The notes: generated by a model from the sequence alone, not told the origin. Counted from the stretch's first letter, positions 1 through 9,949 are shown. The stretch is 33,118 bases of DNA from Lachnospiraceae bacterium (GCA_024681985.1 JAIKZU010000054.1:1-33118), one strand, 5' to 3'. A program made the numbers and translations.

Positions 1-456
1 TTTATCTTCCATTTCCTGACGTTCAATTTCTTCCATATGGTCATAGCCCAAAAGATGCAGCATACTGTGGGCGATCAAAAAAGCATATTCTCTCTTTTCC
101 GAATGACCGTATTCCTTTGCCTGAGAACGGACGCGACTCACACAGATCACAATATCCCCCAGCAGGATATCCTCTGTATCGGGATCCAACATATCGTCCC
201 GAATCTCCAATTCGGAAAAATCTTTTACACCTTCCAACTCCAGCATAGGAAAGGACAAAACATCCGTAACCGCATCTTTATCCCTGAACTCTTTGTTTAA
301 CTTTTGTATTTCTTCTTCGGAAACCAAAGTCAGAGAAACTTCTACATCATTTGTAAACCCTTCATAGGATAGCACCGCCTGTATGACCTCTTTCGCCACC
401 TCCTTTGGATCGAAATCAAAGGACAAGGGTTCTTCGCAACTATATTCCAGTGTCAC
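1..456 (-). CDS. ybeY: Endoribonuclease YbeY, C-terminus cut by window edge
   Basis: This is the single-strand-specific, zinc-dependent endoribonuclease YbeY, which works in 16S rRNA 3'-end maturation and ribosome quality control in the cytoplasm. The reading frame is open for 152 codons from a GTG at 456 to the left edge. Near residues 128-138 it reads HSMLHLLGYDH, which is the family's metal-binding H-x3-H-x5-H signature. Upstream, the DAVTDVLSFP segment is also typical of YbeY. The GTG start is supported by AAAGGAGG about 8 bases upstream and by a 4-base GTGA overlap with the stop of the preceding gene. Full-length family members are about 150-165 residues, so only a short tail is missing. 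It is the last visible gene of a phoH / HD membrane protein / ybeY cluster, an order conserved in Firmicutes. Identity is near certain. Confidence 0.95.
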   Translation of the reverse strand, partial: MTLEYSCEEPLSFDFDPKEVAKEVIQAVLSYEGFTNDVEVSLTLVSEEEIQKLNKEFRDKDAVTDVLSFPMLELEGVKDFSELEIRDDMLDPDTEDILLGDIVICVSRVRSQAKEYGHSEKREYAFLIAHSMLHLLGYDHMEEIERQEMEDK

Positions 457-1640
457 TTTAAGTCCTCCTTTATAATGAGACAATCCCGGATCTTCAAGAA
501 CTGATTCATGGTCAGATTGGAGTGATCATACATTCCGCTTTCCGAAAAACCGTTTAAGGTCTGATAGATCAGCATTTCCTGGTTCCAAGAACTATCCATC
601 TGTTCTCCTAGGGCTTCCATCTTTGTTACGATGGCATCCACAATCTGTACGATGGCGGATTCCGGTGTGGAAGGTTTTTTATCAATCCCCTTGTACTCGG
701 AAATGATACGGATCACATCGGCAGGAAGACAGTACTTCTGCGCGATGGATACACCGTTATCGATAATGGGTTCTCCCTCCATGATGCCGACGTGATAGTA
801 CAATCCGGCACAGGCACAAAGCTGTTCATTGACACCGATCTCCTTTGCGCAAGATCTGGACAGTTCGGAAACCTTTTTTCCGTGACTGAACTCTCCGGCG
901 GAAAAATGCTTAAGATCTATCGCGAGAGAATAGTCATAATCGCAAAACACATCGTAAGCCACTGCTTCTTCCCTGCGATCCCAGACAATGAGGATCCCAA
1001 AGCCGAAATACACAACAAAGGTAATGATGCAGGCTGTGATGAAACTGTACAGGATCGCATTTTCCGTGATCTTTCCTGCGCCGAAATCAAAGAAAATAAC
1101 AGGGATCAAAAACTGTACCAAAAAGATCAGAACGTAATAAATGCCGTTTTTTTCTTCGTGTTTTTCTTTTAAGTAATTGGCAAAGAGCACACCGAATATG
1201 GACAGGATACAATAACAATAGAGCACGAAGCTGGTTTTGCCACAGATAAAGCAGAGCAAAAGATCCATAAACAGGCAACACGCCAAAGACAACATACCGT
1301 CACTGACTGCCACAAATAAAAATGCCACAAAGATGATGGGTCCAAAATAATCCGGCAGATAGGAACATAAGATCACGAGCCCCCAACCGGCGGTGGTGAT
1401 GATGAACAGATTCCGATAGGTGGTGGAATTGTAGGTGAACTTGCCGATCTTTCGCTGTTGTAACAATGCCAGGATGAATACGATCCAAAAGGATGCAAAC
1501 AAAGTTACCAGACAAAGTGCCTGATCCAACAACAGTTTTTTCCCGTAGGAAAGCAAAAATACACTGATCACGGAGACAATGAACATGCCGGCAACAAAGA
1601 AGAACCTTTTGGGCGAGATCTTTTTTTCTTCAACGCTCAT
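453..1640 (-). CDS. Shortened PgpH-like membrane protein with degenerate HD domain
   Basis: This 395-residue protein sits exactly where Firmicutes carry pgpH (yqfF), the seven-TM HD phosphodiesterase that degrades c-di-AMP. It begins with about six to seven hydrophobic segments (residues ~12-220), followed by a cytosolic HD-like domain (~245-345). PgpH proteins are usually around 700 residues with a large extracellular domain between the first and second membrane segments; that domain is absent here. The HD domain is eroded. His253 (FSHGKK) and His283 (YYHVG) remain, but the metal-binding Asp after His283 is Val284, and the later His-His pair is replaced by ISEYKG near 313-318. Asp335 (QIVDAIV) is kept. 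The gene overlaps phoH upstream and ybeY downstream by four bases each, so the three are probably co-translated. Position and fold are family evidence; loss of hydrolase activity and retention of a ligand-binding or structural role are my inference. Confidence 0.75.
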   Translation of the reverse strand: MSVEEKKISPKRFFFVAGMFIVSVISVFLLSYGKKLLLDQALCLVTLFASFWIVFILALLQQRKIGKFTYNSTTYRNLFIITTAGWGLVILCSYLPDYFGPIIFVAFLFVAVSDGMLSLACCLFMDLLLCFICGKTSFVLYCYCILSIFGVLFANYLKEKHEEKNGIYYVLIFLVQFLIPVIFFDFGAGKITENAILYSFITACIITFVVYFGFGILIVWDRREEAVAYDVFCDYDYSLAIDLKHFSAGEFSHGKKVSELSRSCAKEIGVNEQLCACAGLYYHVGIMEGEPIIDNGVSIAQKYCLPADVIRIISEYKGIDKKPSTPESAIVQIVDAIVTKMEALGEQMDSSWNQEMLIYQTLNGFSESGMYDHSNLTMNQFLKIRDCLIIKEDLK

Positions 1641-2614
1641 TTTCGATTCCTCTTGTTCTTTTGCTTTTGTTCATAGTCCTCATATGCATTGACGATCTTT
1701 TGTACCAGCGGGTGTCGGACCACATCCGCTCCCGTCAGACGACAGATCTTGATATCCTCCACCTTTGCCAAAACCTTCATGGCAACGTCCAAGCCGGAAA
1801 CAGCATCCTTCGGCAGATCCTTTTGGGTGGCATCTCCTGTGATCACCGCCTTGGAGCCGAATCCGATCCTGGTTAAAAACATCTTCATCTGCGCCGGCGT
1901 GGTGTTCTGCGCCTCATCCAAAATGATAAACGCATTGTCCAGGGTACGGCCTCGCATATAGGCCAAAGGCGCGACTTCAATCAGTCCCTTTTCCATATTC
2001 TTTTGAAAACTGTCCGCACCCATGATCTGGTAAAGGGCATCGTATAATGGTCTCAGATATGGATCCACCTTGCTTTGGAGATCACCGGGCAAAAATCCCA
2101 GTTTTTCTCCGGCTTCGATGGCAGGGCGGGTTAAAATGATCCGGTTTACTTCTCCCGTCATAAAGGCCGTGATGGCCATAGCCATGGCCAGATAAGTCTT
2201 TCCGGTACCGGCAGGGCCGATACCGAACACGATCATCTGTTTACGGATGGCATCCACATACTCCTTTTGTCCAATGGTCTTTGGCTTAACCGGTTTTCCG
2301 GATACGGTATGACAGATACAATCCTCATCGATCTTTACCATGGGATGATCCTTTAGGTTTTCTTTTAAAGATAGAGCATACCGAACGTTTTGTTCCGTGA
2401 TCCGGTTTTTTCTCCTGGAAAGGGAATATAACTCGTTGATCACGTTTTGCGCAGCCGAAACCGAAGATTCTTCTCCGATGATCTTTACGGAATCTCCCCG
2501 GTTCACCACGGATACGGAAAGGGAATTCTCTATAACCTTTACGTTATAGTCAAATTCTCCGAATATATTTTCCAGATGATCAGCCGGAATGTTTAACAAA
2601 ATCTCTTTTTCCAA
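1637..2614 (-). CDS. phoH: PhoH-family ATPase
   Basis: This is a PhoH/PhoL-type cytoplasmic P-loop ATPase of 325 residues, the normal family length. The N-terminal ~65 residues form a KH-like segment. The ATPase core has a Walker A GPAGTGKT at 133-140 and a Walker B motif with LDEAQNTTP at about 232-240, followed by the sensor stretch ITGDATQKDLP. The family is related to the helicase/nuclease superfamily and is often linked to RNA metabolism, but its exact substrate is unclear. Adjacency to ybeY, as in many bacteria, supports an RNA- or ribosome-related role. The C-terminus is strongly basic (KQKNKRNRK). Its stop overlaps the start of the HD membrane protein (ATGA), and its own start lies 9 bases after the pdp stop, consistent with one transcript. 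Fold assignment is firm; cellular role is inference. Confidence 0.95.
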   Translation of the reverse strand: MEKEILLNIPADHLENIFGEFDYNVKVIENSLSVSVVNRGDSVKIIGEESSVSAAQNVINELYSLSRRKNRITEQNVRYALSLKENLKDHPMVKIDEDCICHTVSGKPVKPKTIGQKEYVDAIRKQMIVFGIGPAGTGKTYLAMAMAITAFMTGEVNRIILTRPAIEAGEKLGFLPGDLQSKVDPYLRPLYDALYQIMGADSFQKNMEKGLIEVAPLAYMRGRTLDNAFIILDEAQNTTPAQMKMFLTRIGFGSKAVITGDATQKDLPKDAVSGLDVAMKVLAKVEDIKICRLTGADVVRHPLVQKIVNAYEDYEQKQKNKRNRK

Positions 2615-2623
2615 TCCAAACTC

Positions 2624-3931
2624 CTACTTAATTATTTCCAAGACCATGGGGATCTTTTCGGGACAGCTATCCGAAAACTCACAGGATTCCAAAATCTCTT
2701 TTTCTGCCAAACGGACCTTTTCTTCGTCATTTCCGTATATCACAGCGATCTTCTCTCCAATTTTTACGGGATCCGCCACTTTCTTTAACAGCCGCACCCC
2801 AACGGAAAGGTCGATATCATCTTCTTTCTTGGCTCTTCCACCACCAAGTACCACGGATGCATGTCCGATGCGCTCCGCATTGATATGAGACAGATATCCT
2901 TCATTTGTGCTTTTCACCTTTTGTACGAAGGATACTTTCTGTAAAGAATCAATGTGTTCCACATCCGAGCGATGCCCGCCCTGGGCTTCGATAAAACAGC
3001 AGAACTTCTCATAGGCACTGCCGTCCGAAATGGTATTTTTAAGTTTATCCTCAGCTTCCTTTGCATCCTGGGCGGCACCGGCCATCATAAGCATCTGTGT
3101 CCCCAGAGCAAAAACCACTTCCATCAGGTCTTTTGGCCCTCTTCCCTGCAGGGATTCCACGGCCTCCATCACTTCCAATATGTTTCCGACACAGTTTCCC
3201 AGAGGTTCATCCATATTGGTCAAAAGCGCCACCGTCTGTTTATTGGCACGTTTACCGATATCCACCATGGTTTCGGCCAATTTTTGGGCGTCCTTAATGG
3301 TCTTCATAAAGGCTCCGCTTCCCACCTTAACATCCAGACAGATGCCGTCGGCACCGGAGGCCAGTTTTTTACTCATAATGGAACTGGCAATGAGAGAAAT
3401 CTCATCCACACAGGCCGTTGCATCCCGAAGGGCATAGATCTTTTTGTCGGCAGGTGCCAGATTTTTCGTCTGCCCCGCTACAGCGATCTTATAACGGTTC
3501 ACGTTTTGGATGAATTCTTCTTCACTGATGGAAGTCTGAAATCCGGGAAATGCCTCTAATTTATCAATGGTGCCCCCTGTATGTCCCAGTCCTCTTCCGG
3601 ACATCTTCGTCATTGGAATGCCCAAGGATGCGATCATGGGAGCTAAAACCAGCGTCACCTTATCTCCCACTCCCCCTGTGGAATGTTTATCCACTTTCAC
3701 TCCGGAGATGGCGGAAAGGTCCATCACATCACCGGAATCTCTCATCAACATGGTGAGGGTAAAGGTTTCTTTTTCATTCAGACCGTTGAAATAAACCGCC
3801 ATCAAGAAAGCCGACATCTGGTAATCCGGTACGGATCCATCGGTAAAGCCATTGACGATGAAGCGCAGTTCCTCTTCGTCCAGAACACCTTTTCTTTTTT
3901 TCTTTTCGATCAGGTCGTACATCCGATACAT
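2624..3931 (-). CDS. pdp: Pyrimidine-nucleoside phosphorylase
   Basis: This enzyme catalyses reversible phosphorolysis of uridine, thymidine or deoxyuridine to the free base and (deoxy)ribose-1-phosphate in pyrimidine salvage. It is 435 residues long, as expected for the Pdp/DeoA family. The family signature SGRGLGHTGGTIDKLE is at 111-126. The phosphate-binding loop KHSTGGVGDK is at 82-91, and the RDATACVDE segment follows further on. The C-terminal domain ends in the usual alpha/beta fold region. The ATG at 3931 follows GAGAGG at 9 bases. The gene lies between rlmH (12 bases upstream) and phoH (9 bases downstream) in the same run, although pdp is more often found with deoC or cdd. Thymidine-only specificity (deoA) cannot be excluded from sequence alone, but the Gram-positive type normally accepts both nucleosides. 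Confidence 0.94.
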   Translation of the reverse strand: MYRMYDLIEKKKRKGVLDEEELRFIVNGFTDGSVPDYQMSAFLMAVYFNGLNEKETFTLTMLMRDSGDVMDLSAISGVKVDKHSTGGVGDKVTLVLAPMIASLGIPMTKMSGRGLGHTGGTIDKLEAFPGFQTSISEEEFIQNVNRYKIAVAGQTKNLAPADKKIYALRDATACVDEISLIASSIMSKKLASGADGICLDVKVGSGAFMKTIKDAQKLAETMVDIGKRANKQTVALLTNMDEPLGNCVGNILEVMEAVESLQGRGPKDLMEVVFALGTQMLMMAGAAQDAKEAEDKLKNTISDGSAYEKFCCFIEAQGGHRSDVEHIDSLQKVSFVQKVKSTNEGYLSHINAERIGHASVVLGGGRAKKEDDIDLSVGVRLLKKVADPVKIGEKIAVIYGNDEEKVRLAEKEILESCEFSDSCPEKIPMVLEIIK

Positions 3932-3943
3932 GGGAAATACCTC

Positions 3944-4426
3944 TCACTTATGATATGGTTCTTTATGCATGATCCGAAAACCCCGATAGATCTGCTCCAG
4001 TAAAATAACCCGCATCAGCTGGTGGGGAAAGGTCATATCGGAAAAGCTTAGGCGATGATCCCCTCTTTTTTTTACCTCATCAGAAAGGCCGAGGGACCCG
4101 CCGATCACATAGCAGATATGACTCTGACGATCATTACAGTTCGCCTCTATCAGTTTGGAAAAGCCGACAGAGTCCGTCTTTTTCCCGTCAATGTCCAGGA
4201 TATAGACAAAAGCATTCTCCGGGATCTTATTTAAGAGCCGCTGTCCCTCCAAAGTCAGGACTGCTTCTTTTTCTGCCAAAGAAGGGTTTTCCTTTGTCTT
4301 TTCATCCGCCACTTCCAGGATCGAAAGATTTGCATACTTGGAAAGTCGCTTTTCATATTCAGCTATAGCGTCTCTGTAAAAAGACTCTTTAATTTTACCA
4401 ACACATAAAACCGTGATCTTTATCAT
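3944..4426 (-). CDS. rlmH: 23S rRNA pseudouridine-1915 N3-methyltransferase RlmH
   Basis: RlmH is a small SPOUT-class methyltransferase that adds a methyl group from S-adenosylmethionine to pseudouridine 1915 in helix 69 of 23S rRNA. The protein is 160 residues, the standard length. It shows the start MIKITVLCVGKIKE, the AdoMet-knot stretch YVIGGSLGLS, and the C-terminal TFPHQLMRVILLEQIYRGF followed by the EPYHK tail typical of the family. The ATG at 4426 overlaps the TGA of the upstream zinc-ribbon gene (ATGA), so translation is probably coupled. It acts as a homodimer on assembled 70S ribosomes in the families studied. Identification is very secure. Confidence 0.97.
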   Translation of the reverse strand: MIKITVLCVGKIKESFYRDAIAEYEKRLSKYANLSILEVADEKTKENPSLAEKEAVLTLEGQRLLNKIPENAFVYILDIDGKKTDSVGFSKLIEANCNDRQSHICYVIGGSLGLSDEVKKRGDHRLSFSDMTFPHQLMRVILLEQIYRGFRIMHKEPYHK

Positions 4427-5532
4427 GGCAGATAGATATAATTCGCTTTCAATACATCGGAAGACATATCGTGTGTGCTGACGGCGATCACCGTCAGGAT
4501 ATTGTTGCCTTCCGGAACCAGGATCGGTCCCGTGTACCGGGCAGAATTCACTGTGGGGACGGTATCGTCCCAGGTGTAATAGATCCGATCCGTTTCGTTT
4601 GCGGGAGTAATGGTGATAAAGGTTTCCTGGGTCATCTTTCCTCCCGAAGGAGACAACGTCGGCGTGGAAGGTGCTTCATAGGAGATCTCATAAGTCTCGG
4701 AAATAACGGCCGAAAGCTTTCCAGTGTTTTGATCCTTGCTCACTGCCGAAAGAATCGTGGTACCCTGTTTGGAAAGATGGACTCCCTCTTCATAAAGGGT
4801 TCCGTTATGTTCACTGGGGGCAGTTCCGTCTGTAGTGTAATAAATGGCATCTCCCTCATCACAGGACATCTCCACCGTTACATCATCCGCATAAGCACCG
4901 CCGGGAACAGAAAAACTTGGCGGAGCGATACGATAGGTGTCCAAAAACTCCTGTTGTTCTTTCGTTTTTACAATAGCACTTAAGGTATCGATCTCCGCAC
5001 TGTCATTATTGTTATTCAACATAAGGACCAGTGCCTGAAATGCCTCTAAATTGGTTTCGTCCAAAAGGAGCACATGACCGTAAGTATTCTTTGCTTCTTC
5101 AAAATAACCCGCAGCATTCTGCGCGTTACCCAAAGACAAAAGCACCTGGATATCATCTCCTGTTTCATCCAGAACGCGGGTATAGTAGGAAATTGCTTTT
5201 CCGTACTCCTGGCTATAAAAAGCATCATTCCCTTTTTTCAAAAAATAGGAAGGGGAATTATAATACCGCATGGAAAAGAATACCGCTAAAATGATCGCAA
5301 ATACCAGGGCGGTGGATGCGAAAAATCCAACCGCCGAGATATTGGTACTGCGCTTCTTTTGCTCTTTTTTTTGTTCCTTTTTTACAGGCTCCTTGTTTTT
5401 GTCGCTCAACAGTTCCGGAAGTACTTCGTCTTCCAACAGATTGTAATCCGGGACCACCTGTATGGCATTACCGCAATGATTGCAGAACAAAGAGCCTTCT
5501 TCAATTTCCGTATCACAAAAAGGACACTTCAT
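4423..5532 (-). CDS. Zinc-ribbon, single-TM, TPR protein with two chitobiase-C-like domains
   Basis: I do not recognise a named gene. The 369-residue protein has a clear modular plan. Residues 1-22 form a zinc ribbon with C3-x2-C6 and C17-x2-C20. A charged Lys/Glu/Gln stretch (~48-62) follows, then one membrane segment (~66-88). Residues ~95-190 resemble tetratricopeptide repeats (AISYYTRVLDETG, ALVLMLNNNN). Two tandem beta-sandwich repeats (~204-283 and ~287-368) each contain YYT(T/W)D, as in the CHB_HEX_C family (chitobiase/beta-hexosaminidase C-terminal-like). With a cytosolic zinc ribbon, the TPR and beta domains would be outside the cell. No catalytic residues are evident, so it is probably a scaffold or sensor. 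It lies 14 bases after fhs and overlaps rlmH by 4 bases, but nothing there defines its role. Domain layout is secure; function is unknown. Confidence 0.85.
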   Translation of the reverse strand: MKCPFCDTEIEEGSLFCNHCGNAIQVVPDYNLLEDEVLPELLSDKNKEPVKKEQKKEQKKRSTNISAVGFFASTALVFAIILAVFFSMRYYNSPSYFLKKGNDAFYSQEYGKAISYYTRVLDETGDDIQVLLSLGNAQNAAGYFEEAKNTYGHVLLLDETNLEAFQALVLMLNNNNDSAEIDTLSAIVKTKEQQEFLDTYRIAPPSFSVPGGAYADDVTVEMSCDEGDAIYYTTDGTAPSEHNGTLYEEGVHLSKQGTTILSAVSKDQNTGKLSAVISETYEISYEAPSTPTLSPSGGKMTQETFITITPANETDRIYYTWDDTVPTVNSARYTGPILVPEGNNILTVIAVSTHDMSSDVLKANYIYLP

Positions 5533-5546
5533 CGCTTACTCCAATA

Positions 5547-7217
5547 TTAAAACAATCCAGTGATCTTTCCGTCGCTGTCTACGTTGATATTGTATGCTGC
5601 CGGCTGTTTCGGAAGTCCCGGCATGGTCATGATGGCGCCCAGCACACAGACCACAAATCCTGCACCTGCCGAAGGATATACCTCCCGAACGCTGATGTTA
5701 TAATTCGTGGGTCTCCCCAGTTTTTTCGCATCATCCGAAAGTGAGTATTGGGTTTTGGCCATACATACCGGGCAGTTTGACATTCCCAGTTTTTCCAAGC
5801 GATCCAGTTCCCGAAGGGCTGCCGGAGAATAATCCACTCCGTCTGCACCGTAGATTTCCTTTGCCACTGTCTCCACTTTTTCTTTTAAAGACATGGTATC
5901 TGGATAGAGCACCTTGAAATCGGAAGGCTTGTTCTCCAAAACATCCAGCACTTTATTGGCCAAAGCGATACCGCCCTCTCCGCCTTTTTCCCAAACCTCG
6001 GAAAGTGCGAAGTCACAGCCTCGTTCTTCACAGAAAGTTCTGACATAGTCCGTCTCCGCCTGTGTATCCGTAACAAAAGAGTTTAAGGTCACTACGATAG
6101 GTACATTGTATTTCTGCAGATTTTCGATATGCTTTTCCAGATTGACGATACCCTTTTTCAAAGCATCCAGGTTTTCTTTGGAAAGTTCATCCTTCGGCAC
6201 ACCGCCGTTATATTTTAATGCACGGACCGTAGCAACCAAAACCACGGCATCCGGTTTCAATCCGGACATACGACATTTAATATCAAAGAATTTCTCCGCT
6301 CCTAAATCTGCGCCGAAACCTGCCTCCGTCACCACGATATCCGCCAGCTTTAAGGCCGCCTTGGTGGCCCGGACCGAATTGCATCCGTGGGCGATATTGG
6401 CAAAAGGACCGCCGTGGATGATGGCAGGGGTATGTTCAAGTGTCTGGATCATATTGGGTAAAAAGGCATCCTTTAAAAGCGCGAGCATGGAACCCACGGC
6501 TTTTAAATCCTTTGCGGTAACGGGATTTCCGTCAAAATCATAAGCTACGATGATCTTGCCCAAACGGTCCCGCAGATCCTCCAGATCGGAAGCCAGGCAA
6601 AAGATGGCCATGATCTCGGAAGCCACGGTGATCACGAAATGATCCTCCCGGACCATACCGTCTGCCTTGGCACCCAGTCCTACGACTACGTTTCTTAAGG
6701 CACGATCATTCATATCCTCGCAACGTTTCCAAACCACGGCCCGGGGATCGATCCGCAGTTCGTTACCTTGCTGAATGTGGTTATCTAACAGTGCGGCCAA
6801 AAGATTGTTGGCTGATGTGATGGCATGAAAATCACCGGTAAAATGAAGGTTTAGATCTTCCATGGGCACCACCTGAGCATATCCGCCACCGGCGGCACCA
6901 CCCTTGATACCGAAACAAGGTCCCAAGGAAGGCTCACGTAAAGCCAAAACAGCTTTTTTATTCAGCTTTCCAAAGGCTTGTCCCAGTCCCACGGAAGTAG
7001 TGGTCTTTCCCTCTCCGGCAGGAGTAGGATTAATTGCAGTCACCAGTACCAGCTTTCCGTCGGGATTCCCCTGGGTTCTTTTTAATAGATCCTCGGATAG
7101 CTTTGCTTTGTACTTGCCATACAGTTCCAAATCGTCGTCTGTTAATCCAAGCTGTTTTGCCACCTCGACGATAGGCAGCATTTTTGCCTCCTGTGAAATC
7201 TCGATATCACTCTTCAT
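5547..7217 (-). CDS. fhs: Formate-tetrahydrofolate ligase
   Basis: This enzyme makes 10-formyltetrahydrofolate from formate, ATP and tetrahydrofolate in the cytoplasm. It feeds purine and fMet synthesis and, in acetogens, the methyl branch of the Wood-Ljungdahl pathway. The length of 556 residues matches the family's homotetramer-forming subunit. The phosphate-binding loop [11 protein letters not shown] is at 64-74, followed by the conserved [19 protein letters not shown] stretch and [10 protein letters not shown]. The C-terminal [15 protein letters not shown] is also typical. The ATG at 7217 is preceded by GAGGGAG. It sits 21 bases after ftsK and 14 bases before the zinc-ribbon gene. No other Wood-Ljungdahl genes are in the window, so acetogenesis is not implied. 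Confidence 0.98.
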   Translation of the reverse strand: MKSDIEISQEAKMLPIVEVAKQLGLTDDDLELYGKYKAKLSEDLLKRTQGNPDGKLVLVTAINPTPAGEGKTTTSVGLGQAFGKLNKKAVLALREPSLGPCFGIKGGAAGGGYAQVVPMEDLNLHFTGDFHAITSANNLLAALLDNHIQQGNELRIDPRAVVWKRCEDMNDRALRNVVVGLGAKADGMVREDHFVITVASEIMAIFCLASDLEDLRDRLGKIIVAYDFDGNPVTAKDLKAVGSMLALLKDAFLPNMIQTLEHTPAIIHGGPFANIAHGCNSVRATKAALKLADIVVTEAGFGADLGAEKFFDIKCRMSGLKPDAVVLVATVRALKYNGGVPKDELSKENLDALKKGIVNLEKHIENLQKYNVPIVVTLNSFVTDTQAETDYVRTFCEERGCDFALSEVWEKGGEGGIALANKVLDVLENKPSDFKVLYPDTMSLKEKVETVAKEIYGADGVDYSPAALRELDRLEKLGMSNCPVCMAKTQYSLSDDAKKLGRPTNYNISVREVYPSAGAGFVVCVLGAIMTMPGLPKQPAAYNINVDSDGKITGLF

Positions 7218-7238
7218 TTTTCTTCTCCCTCGCTTTTT

Positions 7239-9896
7239 TTATATACTTGAAACCATTTCGTCAAATTCGGAAATGGTCAAAAGTACCCTTCTGGGTTTTG
7301 TCCCCTCTTCGGGGCCTACCACACCGGCCTCTTCCAACTGATCCATGATCCTGGCCGCCCGGTTGAAACCGATCTTAAAGTTTCTCTGCAGCATGCCGAT
7401 GGATCCCTTTTCTTTTTCAATGATCAGTCTGCCTGCATCCGCGAAATAACTGTCTCTCTCATCCCCCTCTTCCGCAGCGGAACCGGCTGCAGAATCGGTA
7501 GGCAGGGCATTTTCGATCTGGTTTTGCACATCAGTATTGTATAAACTCTCCGCATCGTAATGGGATTTGATATATTCCGTTACATTGGCCACTTCCTTAT
7601 CGGATACAAAGGCACCCTGTACACGTAGCGGCTTGGTGAATCCCTGGGGATAATAGAGCATATCGCCTTTTCCCAAAAGCTTTTCCGCTCCGTTCATATC
7701 CAAAATGGTACGGGAGTCCACACCGCTGGTAACCGCAAAGGCGATCCGGGAAGGCATATTCGCCTTAATAAGTCCCGTGATGACATTGACGGAAGGCCGC
7801 TGGGTGGCGATAATCAAATGGATTCCGGCGGCTCTGGCCAGCTGTGCCAGCCGACAGATGGCTTCTTCCACTTCCTTGGAGGAGACCATCATCAGATCCG
7901 CCAGCTCGTCTACGATCACCACGATCTGTGGCATCTTTTCCGCAGCTACCTGATCGCCATTGGAAATGGTCATAAATCCGTCTTTGATCTTTGCATTATA
8001 GCCTGCCATATCCCGCACACCGGCATTGGCAAATAACTGATAACGATCCGTCATCTCTTTTACTGCCCAATGAAGAGCACCTGCCGCCTTTTTGGGATCC
8101 GTCACCACAGGGATCAACAAATGAGGAATACCGTTGTATACGGATAGTTCCACCACCTTCGGATCGATCATGATGAGTTTCACCTCATCCGGAGCCGCTT
8201 TGTAAAGGATGCTCATGATGATGGTGTTGATACATACGGATTTACCGGATCCTGTGGATCCTGCGATCAACAGATGGGGCATCTTGGCAATATCGGATAT
8301 GATCACATTTCCACTGATGTCGCGCCCCGCCGCAAAAGCGATCTTGGATGTGGTACTCTTAAACTCTTCGGATTCCATTAGCTCCCGAATAGAAACCATC
8401 ACGGTCTCCTTGTTGGGGATCTCGATACCCACCGCGGACTTACCGGGAATGGGGGCTTCGATACGGATATCTTCCGCTGCCAGATTCAGTTTGATATCAT
8501 CTGCCAGATTGGTGATGCGGGACACCTTTACCCCCATCTCCGGCTGTAACTCAAACCTGGTCACGGCAGGGCCGCAGCTCACATCCGTCACCGATACCTT
8601 TACACCGAAATTGATCAGTGTACTCTCTAGCTTTTCCGCCGTTTCCTGTAAAGATGCTTTTGTATTCTTTCCGGCAGGTTTTACCGGTTTATTAAGCAGG
8701 TTTACAGGCGGGAATTTATAGTCTTTCTGGTGGTTTGTCTTTGAAACCGTCACTTCCACATCTGACGGTTCCGCAGTCTTTTTATCCGCCATCGTCTCTG
8801 CTTCTTTTGTTTTCGTCGTCTCAAATACATCCGAAGCAGGAATCTCTTCCACAACCGGCTCCATAATCACCGGTTTTACTTCTTCCACCAGTTTCTCCTC
8901 TACAGGTAAAGGCTTGTTTTCTGCCGGTGGATCCATCGAAACGGGTTTGTCCTCTATACCCACAGACAAAAGACTTTGCGAGGAAGATCCGGAACTTAAT
9001 TCCACGCGATTGACGTTGTCAACTTCGGAAGCGCCGTAAATATTGATATTCATCTCGCTCATATCGTCCGTAACTTTTGCGGATTCGTCGGAAACTCTGG
9101 TGTCAAAGGTCACGCCCCGGGCAGGACGTTCCTTACGAGGTTTATCTTTAAGCTGCGCTGCTTCCTTCCTTGCCTGTTCCTTCTTCGCAGAAAGCTGTTC
9201 TTTCCTTTGCATCCGCTCCACTTCTTTTTCTTTGCGTCGCATCTGCGACTTCACCCGATGATGTCTGTTCTTGTTGGACAAAAAGCGAAATGCGGATCTT
9301 TCCGTGATCAGTACCAAAAGGATGATGCAGGCGATGACATTGATGACATAAGCACCGATAAGTCCAAACCCCTTTACCAGTAAAAAGGCGATTATCCCCC
9401 CAAAGAATCCCCCTCCGGTCTTGGCCTCAAACCCATAGGTATAGGCCATGGAGGGCGTAACTACATTTTCACCCCGAAGGATCAGTTCGATCAGCGCAGA
9501 TACAAAGAAAAACAGTAACACTGCGGAGATCACCTTTGCCCGGGCGATCTGATTCTGTTGGTTGGATACCAAAAAGAAGGTGATGGCCAAAAGAACAAAG
9601 GGAAATATATAGGAAAGTATGCCAAAAAGGCCGAAAAAGAATCGACCGATATTATTTCCTACCACACCTCCGAATCCCAAATCACTGATAAACAAAAGTA
9701 TGCTGATGGCCAGCGCACTCCACAGGACAACATCTGCCGAGATGGGACTTTTCTGTCGGATCTCAAGGGTCCGATCTGTTTTCTGTGACCGATTTCTCTG
9801 TTGACCCGTAGCAGACTTACTTTTTGCAGTGCCGCCGGTCTTTGTCTGATTGGATTTTGTATTTCTGGATTTTGTTGCCGTACCTTTGGCTGCCAT
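7239..9896 (-). CDS. ftsK: FtsK/SpoIIIE DNA translocase
   Basis: This is a membrane-anchored, ATP-driven double-stranded DNA translocase that moves chromosomes through the closing septum. From the chosen start it is 885 residues. About four membrane segments lie at ~55-200, then a long basic and acidic low-complexity linker, the alpha/beta motor domain with Walker [10 protein letters not shown] near 545-553, Walker [12 protein letters not shown], and a C-terminal winged-helix gamma domain ([20 protein letters not shown]) that would read oriented DNA motifs. The frame is open further upstream to a GTG at 9959, but a putative promoter covers that codon. AAGGA lies 10 bases before the ATG at 9896; an ATG at 9902 is an alternative. 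It is probably the first gene of the operon down to ybeY. FtsK and SpoIIIE cannot be separated by sequence alone. Confidence 0.96.
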   Translation of the reverse strand: MAAKGTATKSRNTKSNQTKTGGTAKSKSATGQQRNRSQKTDRTLEIRQKSPISADVVLWSALAISILLFISDLGFGGVVGNNIGRFFFGLFGILSYIFPFVLLAITFFLVSNQQNQIARAKVISAVLLFFFVSALIELILRGENVVTPSMAYTYGFEAKTGGGFFGGIIAFLLVKGFGLIGAYVINVIACIILLVLITERSAFRFLSNKNRHHRVKSQMRRKEKEVERMQRKEQLSAKKEQARKEAAQLKDKPRKERPARGVTFDTRVSDESAKVTDDMSEMNINIYGASEVDNVNRVELSSGSSSQSLLSVGIEDKPVSMDPPAENKPLPVEEKLVEEVKPVIMEPVVEEIPASDVFETTKTKEAETMADKKTAEPSDVEVTVSKTNHQKDYKFPPVNLLNKPVKPAGKNTKASLQETAEKLESTLINFGVKVSVTDVSCGPAVTRFELQPEMGVKVSRITNLADDIKLNLAAEDIRIEAPIPGKSAVGIEIPNKETVMVSIRELMESEEFKSTTSKIAFAAGRDISGNVIISDIAKMPHLLIAGSTGSGKSVCINTIIMSILYKAAPDEVKLIMIDPKVVELSVYNGIPHLLIPVVTDPKKAAGALHWAVKEMTDRYQLFANAGVRDMAGYNAKIKDGFMTISNGDQVAAEKMPQIVVIVDELADLMMVSSKEVEEAICRLAQLARAAGIHLIIATQRPSVNVITGLIKANMPSRIAFAVTSGVDSRTILDMNGAEKLLGKGDMLYYPQGFTKPLRVQGAFVSDKEVANVTEYIKSHYDAESLYNTDVQNQIENALPTDSAAGSAAEEGDERDSYFADAGRLIIEKEKGSIGMLQRNFKIGFNRAARIMDQLEEAGVVGPEEGTKPRRVLLTISEFDEMVSSI

Positions 9897-9949
9897 GTCC
9901 ATCCGATCCTTATCTGATTTCTTTTCTTTTACGCACTTTACCGAAAAAC

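Noticed and set aside
37-300. Plus-strand open frame of 87 codons at the left edge
   Set aside because: It is antisense to ybeY, which has clear family motifs; the plus-strand translation has no recognisable features.
453-1640. Calling the shortened HD membrane gene a pseudogene
   Set aside because: The frame is intact, has coupled overlaps at both ends, and keeps full membrane segments and part of the HD fold, which looks like a specialised family member rather than decay.
2954-3559. Plus-strand open frame of 201 codons
   Set aside because: It lies wholly antisense to pdp, whose signature motifs are intact. No convincing ribosome binding site is seen and the composition is that of a complement shadow.
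4471-4983. Plus-strand open frame of 170 codons
   Set aside because: It is complementary to the beta-sandwich repeats of the zinc-ribbon/TPR gene; nothing supports translation.
8209-8721. Plus-strand open frame of 170 codons
   Set aside because: It is complementary to the ftsK motor domain and has no independent features.
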